Positions 1 to 5,323 of a DNA stretch of 11,411 nt are shown piece after piece (the first letter of the stretch is position 1; each line of letters opens with the position of its first letter). The notes beneath the pieces were generated by a model. It did no database searches. It was not told where the DNA came from and saw nothing but the letters and a program-made list of their open reading frames with translations. The position numbers were made by a program, and so were the translations under genes. Source of the stretch: Cyanobacteria bacterium UBA4641 (GTDB lineage Bacteria > Cyanobacteriota > Vampirovibrionia > Gastranaerophilales > Gastranaerophilaceae); assembly GCA_002405805.1 (NCBI GenBank), contig DHMN01000025.1, positions 1 to 11,411 on the forward strand. Direction: 5' to 3'.

Positions 1-40
1 GTTAAAAGTTACTAGAAATATCTGGAGGCGAGGGAACTTG

Positions 41-67
41 TGTCACCCTGAACTTGTTTCAGGGTCT
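41..67 (+). repeat. Family A palindromic repeat, copy 1
   Basis: A TGTCACCCTGAA half-site is followed by a five-base loop and TTCAGGGTCT, so the unit folds into a short hairpin (CCCTGAA/TTCAGGG, here with loop CTTGT). The same unit, with CCCTGAA or TTCTGAA arms, recurs around 89, 4714 and 11324, and inverted around 212-249 and 4793-4883. Similar GTCAT-CTGAA repeats occur between genes in many unrelated bacteria; their function is not established. Confidence 0.75.
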
Positions 68-70
68 CAA

Positions 71-172
71 ATTGTACACTTAGGTCTATGTCATTCTAAA
101 TTTATTTCAGAATCCTTTTAATAATCAATATTTATCAAATATAATATTTGCTAAATTCTTTATATGGAAAAG
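71..172 (+). repeat. Family A long repeat, about 100 bp form
   Basis: This stretch aligns over its whole length with 4695-4797. Both begin ATTG-ACA--TAGG-CTATGTCATTCT, continue through a TTCAGAATC half-hairpin and an AT-rich middle (AATATTTA-CAAAT) and end in GAAAGGA or GAAAAGA. The shared AT-rich core shows that the repeat unit is larger than the hairpin alone. Here the right-hand inverted arm is missing or replaced, whereas the copy near 4.7 kb still has it. Confidence 0.65.
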
Positions 173-204
173 ACCATGAAACACCGCAGCCGCATAAAAC
201 GTGA

Positions 205-249
205 CTCCACTTCGTTCCGCAATCTGCTCCTGCAGTTCAGGGTGACACA
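205..249 (-). repeat. Family A repeat, inverted copy
   Basis: On the minus strand this reads TGTGTCACCCTGAACTGC and on into a GCAGATTGCGGAACGAAG tail. It is the inverted counterpart of the unit at 41-67 and is related to the TGAACTGCGGATTTTTGC variant at the right edge of the window (11367-11411). With copy 1 it frames 41-249 as a large imperfect inverted repeat. Confidence 0.6.
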
Positions 250-254
250 TTATA

Positions 255-489
255 CCCTCTCCTAGGGACACTAGCCGAACCAACGAGCAGCGCGAGTTGA
301 GTGAGATTGCGTGCCGTAGGGCTGAGGGCTAGGGTGAGGGTTTAATACAATCATAGAACGACAATGGCTAAGTCCAAACCCTCACTCGAAATTGTAGTTT
401 TTCGTGTTCCACTCAAAACCAATTTCGGTCTTTCCCAACCGGAGAGACAAGATATTAAATATTCCCTCTCCGAGGGAGAGGGCTATCCC
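255..489 (+). repeat. Family B composite repeat, copy 1 (no gene attached)
   Basis: The copy is about 235 bp in three parts. First is CCCTCTCC followed by a GAGCAGCGCGAGTTGAGTGAG block and GGCTAGGGTGAGGG (255-340). Second is a middle part containing CGAAATTG...CAATTTCG inverted arms. Third is a perfect CCCTCTCC-GAG-GGAGAGGG hairpin (464-482). It aligns throughout with 635-868; a 55-base block (377-431 against 750-804) is identical and the remaining differences are scattered substitutions and one short indel. No ORF follows, so it looks like a gene-less companion of the copy preceding the DUF559 gene. Confidence 0.85.
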
Positions 490-634
490 TGTTCAAACAA
501 CCTAACAAATAACAAGGAATTGACACAAAAGACTTAAATGTCAATTGATACCGAATCAATTGATACGCTTTACATTAATGATGCATTGGATTCACCTTCA
601 ATGCATCTTTCCCTGTGGGTGGTTTGACATTGTT
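490..634. other. Unique spacer between family B copies, with small palindromes
   Basis: No gene is visible here. It contains an inverted pair AATTGACA (518-525)/TGTCAATT (539-546), a direct repeat TCAATTGATAC (541-551 and 556-566), and a 9-bp stem GATGCATTG/CAATGCATC (580-588 and 599-607) around a 10-base loop. These could be an old operator or terminator or remnants of insertion. I see no matching -10/-35 pair or U-tract, so no function is assigned. Confidence 0.4.
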
Positions 635-868
635 CCCTCTCCGAGGGACACTAGCCGAACCAACGAGCAGCGCGAGTTGAGTGAGACTGCGTGCTGAATG
701 GCTAGGGTGAGGGTTTAACACAACAATAGAACTATAATTGCTAAGTCCGAACCCTCACTCGAAATTGTAGTTTTTCGTGTTCCACTCAAAACCAATTTCG
801 GTCTCTCCCAACCGGAGAGACAAGATAGTAGATATTCCCTCTCCTAGGGAGAGGGCTAGGGTGAGGGG
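635..868 (+). repeat. Family B composite repeat, copy 2 (left flank of DUF559 gene)
   Basis: It has the same three-part layout as the copy at 255-489: interrupted CCCTCTCC module (635-713), middle with inverted arms CGAAATTG (760-767) and CAATTTCG (793-800), and a perfect 8-bp hairpin CCCTCTCC-TAG-GGAGAGGG (837-855) running into GGCTAGGGTGAGGGG. The G-rich end points at the DUF559 start codon 37 bases on. A TGTTCC edge at 631-636 is matched by GGAACA at 1366-1371 across the gene, giving a terminal inverted repeat of the whole unit. Confidence 0.85.
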
Positions 869-870
869 TC

Positions 871-899
871 TACACAAATTCTTACAAATTTAATATAAT
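871..899 (+). promoter_or_regulatory. Predicted promoter of the DUF559 gene
   Basis: A perfect TATAAT lies at 894-899, with TACACA at 871-876 (four of six -35 matches) and a 17-base spacer. Transcription would begin at about 905-907, at the ATG itself (906), predicting a leaderless mRNA. This fits the absence of any Shine-Dalgarno sequence. It starts three bases after the repeat. Confidence 0.5.
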
Positions 900-905
900 A
901 AAAAT

Positions 906-1271
906 ATGAATAAAAATACTATTATAGCAAGAAAACTTAGGCAAAACCAAACTCCACAAGAAACAAAGATATGGAATATATTGCGAAATAACCAATTTTA
1001 TAATTTAAAGTTTCGCAGGCAGTATCCCATCGGAAATTATATTGTAGATTTTGTATGCAAAGAAGAAAAAATTATTATTGAAATTGATGGTGGTCAACAT
1101 AATGATGACAATAATATAAAGCTTGATAATGAAAGAACCAAATTTTTAGAGGAGAAAGGTTTTAGAGTTATTAGATTTTGGAATAATGATATTGATGATA
1201 ATTTAGAAGGTGTATTTTTGAAATTAAAAACAATTATTGTAGACAACGGTGGGGAAAACCCCTCACCCTAA
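906..1271 (+). CDS. DUF559 endonuclease-like protein (Vsr/PD-(D/E)XK fold)
   Basis: The protein is 121 residues, the usual size of a single DUF559 (PF04480) domain, which is related to very-short-patch-repair endonucleases. Family landmarks run in order: ARKLRQNQTPQETKIW (8-23), FRRQYPIGNYIVDFVC (36-51), IIIEIDGGQH (56-65), then R77 and GFRVIRFWN (85-93). Likely metal and catalytic residues are D48 and E59/D61 with H65. The biochemical activity of stand-alone DUF559 proteins is poorly defined; DNA nicking or cleavage is inferred from the fold. The ATG at 906 has no ribosome binding site but a TATAAT six bases upstream. The last residues (GENPSP) and the stop codon are encoded by the inverted family B repeat. 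Very AT-rich codon use, unlike the more GC-rich flanking repeats. Confidence 0.85.
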   Translation: MNKNTIIARKLRQNQTPQETKIWNILRNNQFYNLKFRRQYPIGNYIVDFVCKEEKIIIEIDGGQHNDDNNIKLDNERTKFLEEKGFRVIRFWNNDIDDNLEGVFLKLKTIIVDNGGENPSP

Positions 1272-1371
1272 CCCTCACTCGGAGGGGGAAATTCCCCTAG
1301 TCATTCGGCACGCAGTCTCACATAACTCGCTTTGCTCGTTGGCTCAGCTAGTGTCCCTCGGAGAAGGAACA
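1257..1371 (-). repeat. Family B repeat, inverted copy (right flank of DUF559 gene)
   Basis: Read on the minus strand it begins TGTTCCTTCTCCGAGGGACACTAGC, passes through a GAGCAAAGCGAGTTATGTGAG block matching copies 1 and 2, and ends CGAGTGAGGGTTAGGGTGAGGGG. It lacks the roughly 120-base middle part of the direct copies, so its two G/C-rich modules are directly joined. Its inner end overlaps the last codons of the DUF559 gene. Confidence 0.8.
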
Positions 1372-1388
1372 TTTTTGCACTTTTCTAC

Positions 1389-1417
1389 TTGTAATTTTTA
1401 CATGTGTGTATGATAAT
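1389..1417 (+). promoter_or_regulatory. Predicted promoter of the radical SAM operon
   Basis: TTGTAA at 1389-1394 (four of six) and GATAAT at 1412-1417 (five of six) are separated by exactly 17 bases. Initiation would fall near 1424, leaving a short leader that carries the AAGGA ribosome binding site at 1431-1435. It lies 18 bases beyond the right edge of the DUF559 element, so insertion did not cut it off. Confidence 0.5.
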
Positions 1418-1441
1418 GTTCTTGTTATTAAAGGATATGAC

Positions 1442-2059
1442 ATGTCAAATATTTTAGTTTATTCGCTGGAAGGTAAAATTTATATCAACTTGACCAATCG
1501 TTGCACCAACGATTGCATTTTTTGTTTGCGCAAAGACAAAGACGATGTCTGCGGTCAAGAGTTATGGCTAGACAGCGAAGAATTTACCTCAAATGATGTT
1601 ATTGAACAATTGAAAAATTTTGAAATTTCCAAAGAAGTTGTCTTCTGCGGATATGGCGAACCTCTTTTGAAACTTGATATTTTGAAAGAAGTTGCCAAGT
1701 ATATTAAAGACAATTACAAAGATGTAAGAATCCGAATCAACACAAACGGTCATGCAAATTACGTCTACAAAAGAAACATTGTACCTGAGCTCAAAGGTTT
1801 GATTGACGAAATTTCAGTCAGTCTCAACGGTTCAACCGAAGAAGAATATGATGAACTCTCTCAACCTAAGTTTAAAGGTGCTTATGATGAAGTGAAAAAG
1901 TTCATCAAGTGTTGTTCCGAATCAGGAATCAAAACCGACACCTCAATTGTAGACGGTTACAAGGGCAGACGTTTGGATGTTGAAAAATGTAAAGAAATCT
2001 CAAAATCGCTCGGTGCGGATTTGAGGGTTCGTGAATGGATTGTGAACGGTTACTCATAA
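1442..2059 (+). CDS. Radical SAM protein, TatD-associated type
   Basis: A short radical SAM enzyme of 205 residues. The N-terminal cluster motif CTNDCIFC gives C21, C25 and C28 as ligands of the [4Fe-4S] cluster that cleaves S-adenosylmethionine. The SAM-binding GYGEP motif is at 70-74, followed by INTNGH (99-104) and SVSLNG (125-130). The sequence YINLTNRCTNDCIFC with FCGYGEP is characteristic of the small TatD-linked radical SAM family (TIGR04038 as I recall); its substrate is unknown. No tatD gene is present here. The frame is open from a GTG at 1406, but the ATG at 1442 is preferred: it has AAGGA six bases upstream and lies downstream of the predicted promoter, whose -10 box overlaps the GTG. 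The gene is probably co-transcribed with the next, 15 bases on. Confidence 0.85.
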   Translation: MSNILVYSLEGKIYINLTNRCTNDCIFCLRKDKDDVCGQELWLDSEEFTSNDVIEQLKNFEISKEVVFCGYGEPLLKLDILKEVAKYIKDNYKDVRIRINTNGHANYVYKRNIVPELKGLIDEISVSLNGSTEEEYDELSQPKFKGAYDEVKKFIKCCSESGIKTDTSIVDGYKGRRLDVEKCKEISKSLGADLRVREWIVNGYS

Positions 2060-2074
2060 CACAGGGGAATTTTT

Positions 2075-2413
2075 ATGCAAGTACAAGCTATCTCAAACAA
2101 CCAAACAAGTTTCAACGGAGCTATCAATGTTAGTGAAAATCTGGCTCCAAAGATGAAATCTTTTATCAGCAAAAAAATCGAAGGTATTGATATTAGCAAA
2201 AAGCCTTATGATTTGTTTATCAAAAATACCGACGATGGCAAGTTTTTATCTATTGTTGCCAAAGGTACGGAAGACAATGATAAAAAATACACTGTTTTAA
2301 TTCACAAATATATGCAGAAAGAACAATTGATTGAGCAATCAATCCACGATGCAATGAAGAATTTTCAAAAACTTTCTTCAATGCCAAAAAAGAATTTTGA
2401 AAAAGTAATCTAA
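2075..2413 (+). CDS. Small protein with N-terminal SFNG motif, unknown function
   Basis: The protein has 112 residues and no recognised enzymatic domain. It begins MQVQAISNNQTSFNGAINV; the short polar start followed by SF(N/K)G is, as I recall, common in otherwise unrelated proteins of Gastranaerophilales, but its role is unknown. The rest looks like a mixed alpha/beta soluble domain: a predicted helix around KMKSFISKKIEGI, strands FLSIVAKG and KYTVLIHKYM, and a C-terminal basic helix. There is no membrane segment or cleavable signal peptide. The start is fixed by AGGGGA at 2063-2068, six bases before the ATG. It sits 15 bases after the radical SAM gene and 34 before the acyl-CoA synthetase, consistent with one operon. 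Confidence 0.75.
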   Translation: MQVQAISNNQTSFNGAINVSENLAPKMKSFISKKIEGIDISKKPYDLFIKNTDDGKFLSIVAKGTEDNDKKYTVLIHKYMQKEQLIEQSIHDAMKNFQKLSSMPKKNFEKVI

Positions 2414-2447
2414 AAAATAAAGCTCACACAAAAAGAAAGGACGAAAA

Positions 2448-4610
2448 ATGAGTATTTTAGACAAAATTATGAAACCGAAATCAATTGCGGTTATCGGTGC
2501 GTCAACAAAAGAACACACTATCGGTTCTGATATTATGAAAAGATTACAGGAATACAATTTCAATGGTAAAATTTATCCTGTAAACCCAAAAGGCGGAATT
2601 ATTGAAGGTTTGCAAGCTTACACTTCAGTAACAGAAGTTCCTGGGGATGTTGATTTGGCAATCATCGTTGTAAACGCTAAATTCGTTTTATCAACAATTG
2701 ACCAATGTCACGACAAAGGAATCCAAGGTATTTGTATCATCACAGCAGGTTTCAAAGAAACAGGTAAAGATGGTGCTGAATTGGAAAAACAATTAGTAGA
2801 AAAAATCCACTCTTACGGTATGAGATGTGTTGGTCCTAACTGCTTAGGTGTTGTAAACACTCACCCTGACGTTAGAATGGATGGTTGTTTCGCTGAATCT
2901 CTTCCTGAACGTGGAAACATCGGTTTCGTTTCTCAATCAGGTGCTTTAGGTGGCGGTATTTTGAACATTTTGAAAGACTTGAACTTAGGTTTTGCTCAAT
3001 TCATTTCAATTGGTAACCAAGCTGACGTAAACGCAGAAACAGCTTTAGAATACTGGGAAAATGATGAAGACGTTGAACAAATTCTTCTTTACATGGAATC
3101 AATCCAAAACCCTGCTAACTTCAGAAAATTAGCTACAAGAATTTCAAGAAAAAAACCTGTTCTAGCATTGAAAGCAGGTCGTTCTGCAGCAGGTGCATCA
3201 GCTGCATCTTCTCACACAGGTTCTTTGGCTGGTGCTGATAAAGCTGCTAACGCTTTGTTACATCAATCAGGTGTTATTAGAGAATATTCTTTGGAAAAAT
3301 TGTTTGCTACAGCTAAAGTTTTTGCTAACTGCCCAATTCCTCAAGGCGACAGAGTAGCTATTATCACTAACTCAGGTGGCCCTGGTATCATGGCTACAGA
3401 TGCTATCAGTGAATATGGTATGCAAATGGCTAAAATTACAGATGAAACTAAGGAAAAATTGAGAAGTTTCTTACCTTCAGCTGCATCTGTTAAAAACCCA
3501 ATCGATATGATTGCATCTGCTCCAATCGAACACTACAAGCAAACATTGGAAACAGTTATTGCTGACCCTAACGTAGATATGATTATCACTATCTACTTAC
3601 CATTCTTAGGTTTGAAAGATATTGATGTTGCTAAAGCATTGATGGAAATCAAAGCTGAACACCCTGAAAAACCTATCATTGGTGTATTCATGACTAAGAG
3701 CGACTTCTTTACAAAACTTTCAAATATGGATGTTAATATGCCATTCTTTATGTATGCAGAACAGGCTGCTGATGGTTTGAACAGATTAAATCAACAAAGA
3801 TTGTGGATGGAAAGACCTGAAGGCAAAATCCCTGTATATGATGTTGATAACGAAAGAGCAAAAAGAATTATTAAACAATCAATTTCAGAAGGTCGTGCTC
3901 AATTGACAACTCGTGAATCTATCGACGTTTTAGATGCTTACGGTATCAGAGTATGTAAATCTGGTTTTGCTAAATCTGAAGACGAGGCTGTTTCAATCGC
4001 TGATTCTATCGGATATCCGGTTGTTATGAAGATGACTTCAAAAACAACTTCTCACAAAACAGATGTTGGTGGTGTTAGAGTAAACATTGGTTCAGCTGAA
4101 CAATTGAGAGCTGAATACCAAGACTTAATCGCAAAATTGACAGAAAAAGGCTTGATTGACGGTTTGGAAGGTGTAATCATCCAAGAAATGGTTAAAGGTA
4201 ACCGTGAAATGGTTTGCGGTATCGCAACAGACCCTCAATATGGTCCAATGATGATGTTCGGTTTAGGCGGTGTATTCATCGAAGTTATGAAAGATGTTAC
4301 ATTCAGAATCGCTCCATTGACTGACGTTGATGCTGCTGAAATGATTAAATCAGTAAAAGCATACAAATTGTTAGAAGGTGCTAGAGGTACAAAACCTGCA
4401 CAAATGGAACAAATTCAAGAAACATTGTTGAGATTGTCTCAATTAGTTCATGACTTCAAATTCATCGACGAATTGGATATCAACCCATTGTTGATTTCTG
4501 AAAAAACTGGTGAAGGTATCGCAGTAGACGGACGTATCAAAGTTCGTTTAGAAGAAGCTGAAGAAGCTTTAGGTTCAGCTTGCGGAGCTTGCAGCGGTTG
4601 CTGCCACTAA
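2448..4610 (+). CDS. Acetyl/acyl-CoA synthetase (NDP-forming), fused alpha-beta subunits
   Basis: Cytosolic enzyme expected to convert acetyl-CoA (or another acyl-CoA), ADP and phosphate to the free acid, CoA and ATP, a substrate-level phosphorylation step in fermenters; the reverse direction is also possible. All parts are in one 720-residue chain. An N-terminal CoA-binding Rossmann domain carries SIAVIGAS (12-19) and CVGPNCLG (127-134). Succinyl-CoA-ligase-like domains carry SQSGALGGG (162-170) and the phosphorylated histidine H256 in SSHTGSLAG. A C-terminal ATP-grasp domain (about 480-705) carries VMKMTS, SHKTDVGGV (535-543), FGLGG and DELDINP (674-680). The length is typical of fused forms. 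It ends in an unusual Cys-rich tail with C712, C715, C718 and C719. The start has AAAGG at 2436-2440. Strongly biased codons suggest high expression. Substrate cannot be read from sequence. Confidence 0.93.
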   Translation: MSILDKIMKPKSIAVIGASTKEHTIGSDIMKRLQEYNFNGKIYPVNPKGGIIEGLQAYTSVTEVPGDVDLAIIVVNAKFVLSTIDQCHDKGIQGICIITAGFKETGKDGAELEKQLVEKIHSYGMRCVGPNCLGVVNTHPDVRMDGCFAESLPERGNIGFVSQSGALGGGILNILKDLNLGFAQFISIGNQADVNAETALEYWENDEDVEQILLYMESIQNPANFRKLATRISRKKPVLALKAGRSAAGASAASSHTGSLAGADKAANALLHQSGVIREYSLEKLFATAKVFANCPIPQGDRVAIITNSGGPGIMATDAISEYGMQMAKITDETKEKLRSFLPSAASVKNPIDMIASAPIEHYKQTLETVIADPNVDMIITIYLPFLGLKDIDVAKALMEIKAEHPEKPIIGVFMTKSDFFTKLSNMDVNMPFFMYAEQAADGLNRLNQQRLWMERPEGKIPVYDVDNERAKRIIKQSISEGRAQLTTRESIDVLDAYGIRVCKSGFAKSEDEAVSIADSIGYPVVMKMTSKTTSHKTDVGGVRVNIGSAEQLRAEYQDLIAKLTEKGLIDGLEGVIIQEMVKGNREMVCGIATDPQYGPMMMFGLGGVFIEVMKDVTFRIAPLTDVDAAEMIKSVKAYKLLEGARGTKPAQMEQIQETLLRLSQLVHDFKFIDELDINPLLISEKTGEGIAVDGRIKVRLEEAEEALGSACGACSGCCH

Positions 4611-4631
4611 TTTGCAGGCTAGATAATTTGG

Positions 4632-4665
4632 AAACCGCAGGAAACTTCGTTTCCTGCGGTTTTTT
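4632..4665 (+). terminator. Intrinsic terminator after the synthetase gene
   Basis: A perfect 13-bp stem AAACCGCAGGAAA (4632-4644) and TTTCCTGCGGTTT (4650-4662) encloses loop CTTCG and runs into a T-tract ending at 4665. It lies 21 bases after the stop codon and is the clearest terminator in the window. It marks the end of the operon starting at about 1424. Confidence 0.93.
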
Positions 4666-4694
4666 ATGTGAAGAAAAAATAAATTAGAATTTAA

Positions 4695-4826
4695 AATTGG
4701 ACATGTAGGACTATGTCATTCTGAACTTGATTCAGAATCTTTTCCATAATGAATATTTAACAAATGTAATTATTGATAAACCCTGATTATTGAAAGGATT
4801 CCGAACTAAATCCGGATGACATAGTC
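4695..4826 (+). repeat. Family A long repeat with both arms (large imperfect inverted repeat)
   Basis: The left arm (4709-4743) and right arm (4793-4826) share GACTATGTCAT at their outer ends and related CAGAATC/CGGAATC inner parts, around an AT-rich centre of about 50 bases. Each arm also folds alone, for example TTCTGAA-CTTGA-TTCAGAA at 4719-4737. The left arm and centre align with 71-172. This is the most complete copy in the window and lies directly behind a terminator. Confidence 0.75.
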
Positions 4827-4840
4827 TTTTTTGTTCAACT

Positions 4841-4884
4841 CCCCACACGGCGCACTTGCCAAAATCCGCAATTCGGAATGACAA
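4841..4884 (-). repeat. Family A variant with GCGCACTTGCC tail, inverted
   Basis: On the minus strand it reads TGTCATTCCGAATTGCGG and then a TTTTGGCAAGTGCGCCGTGTG tail. It matches the direct copy at 11367-11411 almost base for base, giving a second sub-type of the family that ends in a GC-rich tail. No gene is visible between here and the next promoter. Confidence 0.7.
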
Positions 4885-4965
4885 GAGGGTTTAGCTATAG
4901 GTTGGCTTAACCAAGCCGACAAATTTACATTAACATTAGTTTACATTATGTCAATTTTTTCTGTT

Positions 4966-4974
4966 TGTTATACT
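4966..4974 (+). promoter_or_regulatory. Predicted extended -10 promoter of the 101-aa gene
   Basis: TGT followed by TATACT fits an extended -10 element, which can work without a good -35 box, and none is seen. Initiation would be near 4981 with a leader of about 37 bases. Just upstream, TTTACATTA occurs twice (4924-4932 and 4940-4948, 16-base period), a possible activator or repressor site. Confidence 0.45.
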
Positions 4975-5017
4975 CTATAAATATAGATTAGTTTACCCTA
5001 TAGAAAGAAGAATTATC

Positions 5018-5323
5018 ATGTCAAAAATTACTAGAATTTATGGTGCAGCTGAACGTGCAACTCTTGACAGATACTTTGTCAACAGATTTGCTCATGGTCA
5101 TGTTTCAAAAGACAAAACTATACACAAAATTGATGAACGCGTTTACAACAAATTAGTTGAAGAAACAGGCAAATCTACCAGCAATCCGATTAAAATGCTA
5201 AGAAATTGGAAAGCTGCATTTGACCGTAGTATGGTTGAATTGAAAAAAGAAGAAGCGATTAATGCCATGTTTAAAGAGCCATCAATGCTTTCACAAGCTG
5301 TTCGCTCAATATTTAGACGTTAA
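5018..5323 (+). CDS. Hypothetical 101-aa basic protein
   Basis: I do not recognise this family. The protein is soluble, rich in Lys and Arg and probably all-helical, with helix-like stretches around AAERATLDRYFVNRF (10-24), RVYNKLVEETG, KMLRNWKAAFDRSMVELKKEEAINAMF (59-85) and a C-terminal SQAVRSIFRR. There are no cysteines, signal peptide or membrane segment. The start is supported by a purine-rich GAAAGAAG at 5003-5010 and the upstream extended -10 element. It is transcribed alone, between a repeat-filled spacer and a convergent gene whose end overlaps it by 11 bases. A nucleic-acid or ribosome-associated role would fit the charge but is only a guess. Confidence 0.7.
   Translation: MSKITRIYGAAERATLDRYFVNRFAHGHVSKDKTIHKIDERVYNKLVEETGKSTSNPIKMLRNWKAAFDRSMVELKKEEAINAMFKEPSMLSQAVRSIFRR

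Larger units (their letters stand above)
631..1371 (+). mobile_element. Putative DUF559 element bounded by inverted family B repeats
   Basis: A single small endonuclease-like gene sits between family B repeats that point inward in opposite orientations: 635-868 forward and 1257-1371 reversed. Outer edges match as TGTTCC-TCTCCGAGGGACACTAGC and inner edges as AGGGTGAGGGG. The gene stop lies inside the right repeat. This resembles REP-associated RAYT layouts, where a nuclease-family gene travels with palindromic repeats, but the nuclease family differs. I see no target-site duplication and no transposase motif, so mobility is inferred from architecture only. Confidence 0.5.

Noticed and set aside
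255..868. CRISPR-like array from repeated blocks
   Set aside because: Only two long direct copies exist, about 235 bp each with a 145-base spacer; there is no short regular repeat-spacer pattern and no cas gene.
625..1380. Target-site duplication around the DUF559 element
   Set aside because: Bases outside the matched TGTTCC/GGAACA edges (TTTGACAT on the left, TTTTTGCAC on the right) do not match as a direct repeat.
1406..1441. GTG start at 1406 for the radical SAM gene
   Set aside because: It overlaps the predicted -10 box, lacks a ribosome binding site and adds 12 residues ahead of the usual family N-terminus.
2378..2563. Minus-strand 61-aa ORF across the junction of two genes
   Set aside because: It lies antisense to the small protein end and the synthetase start, has no ribosome binding site and resembles no family.
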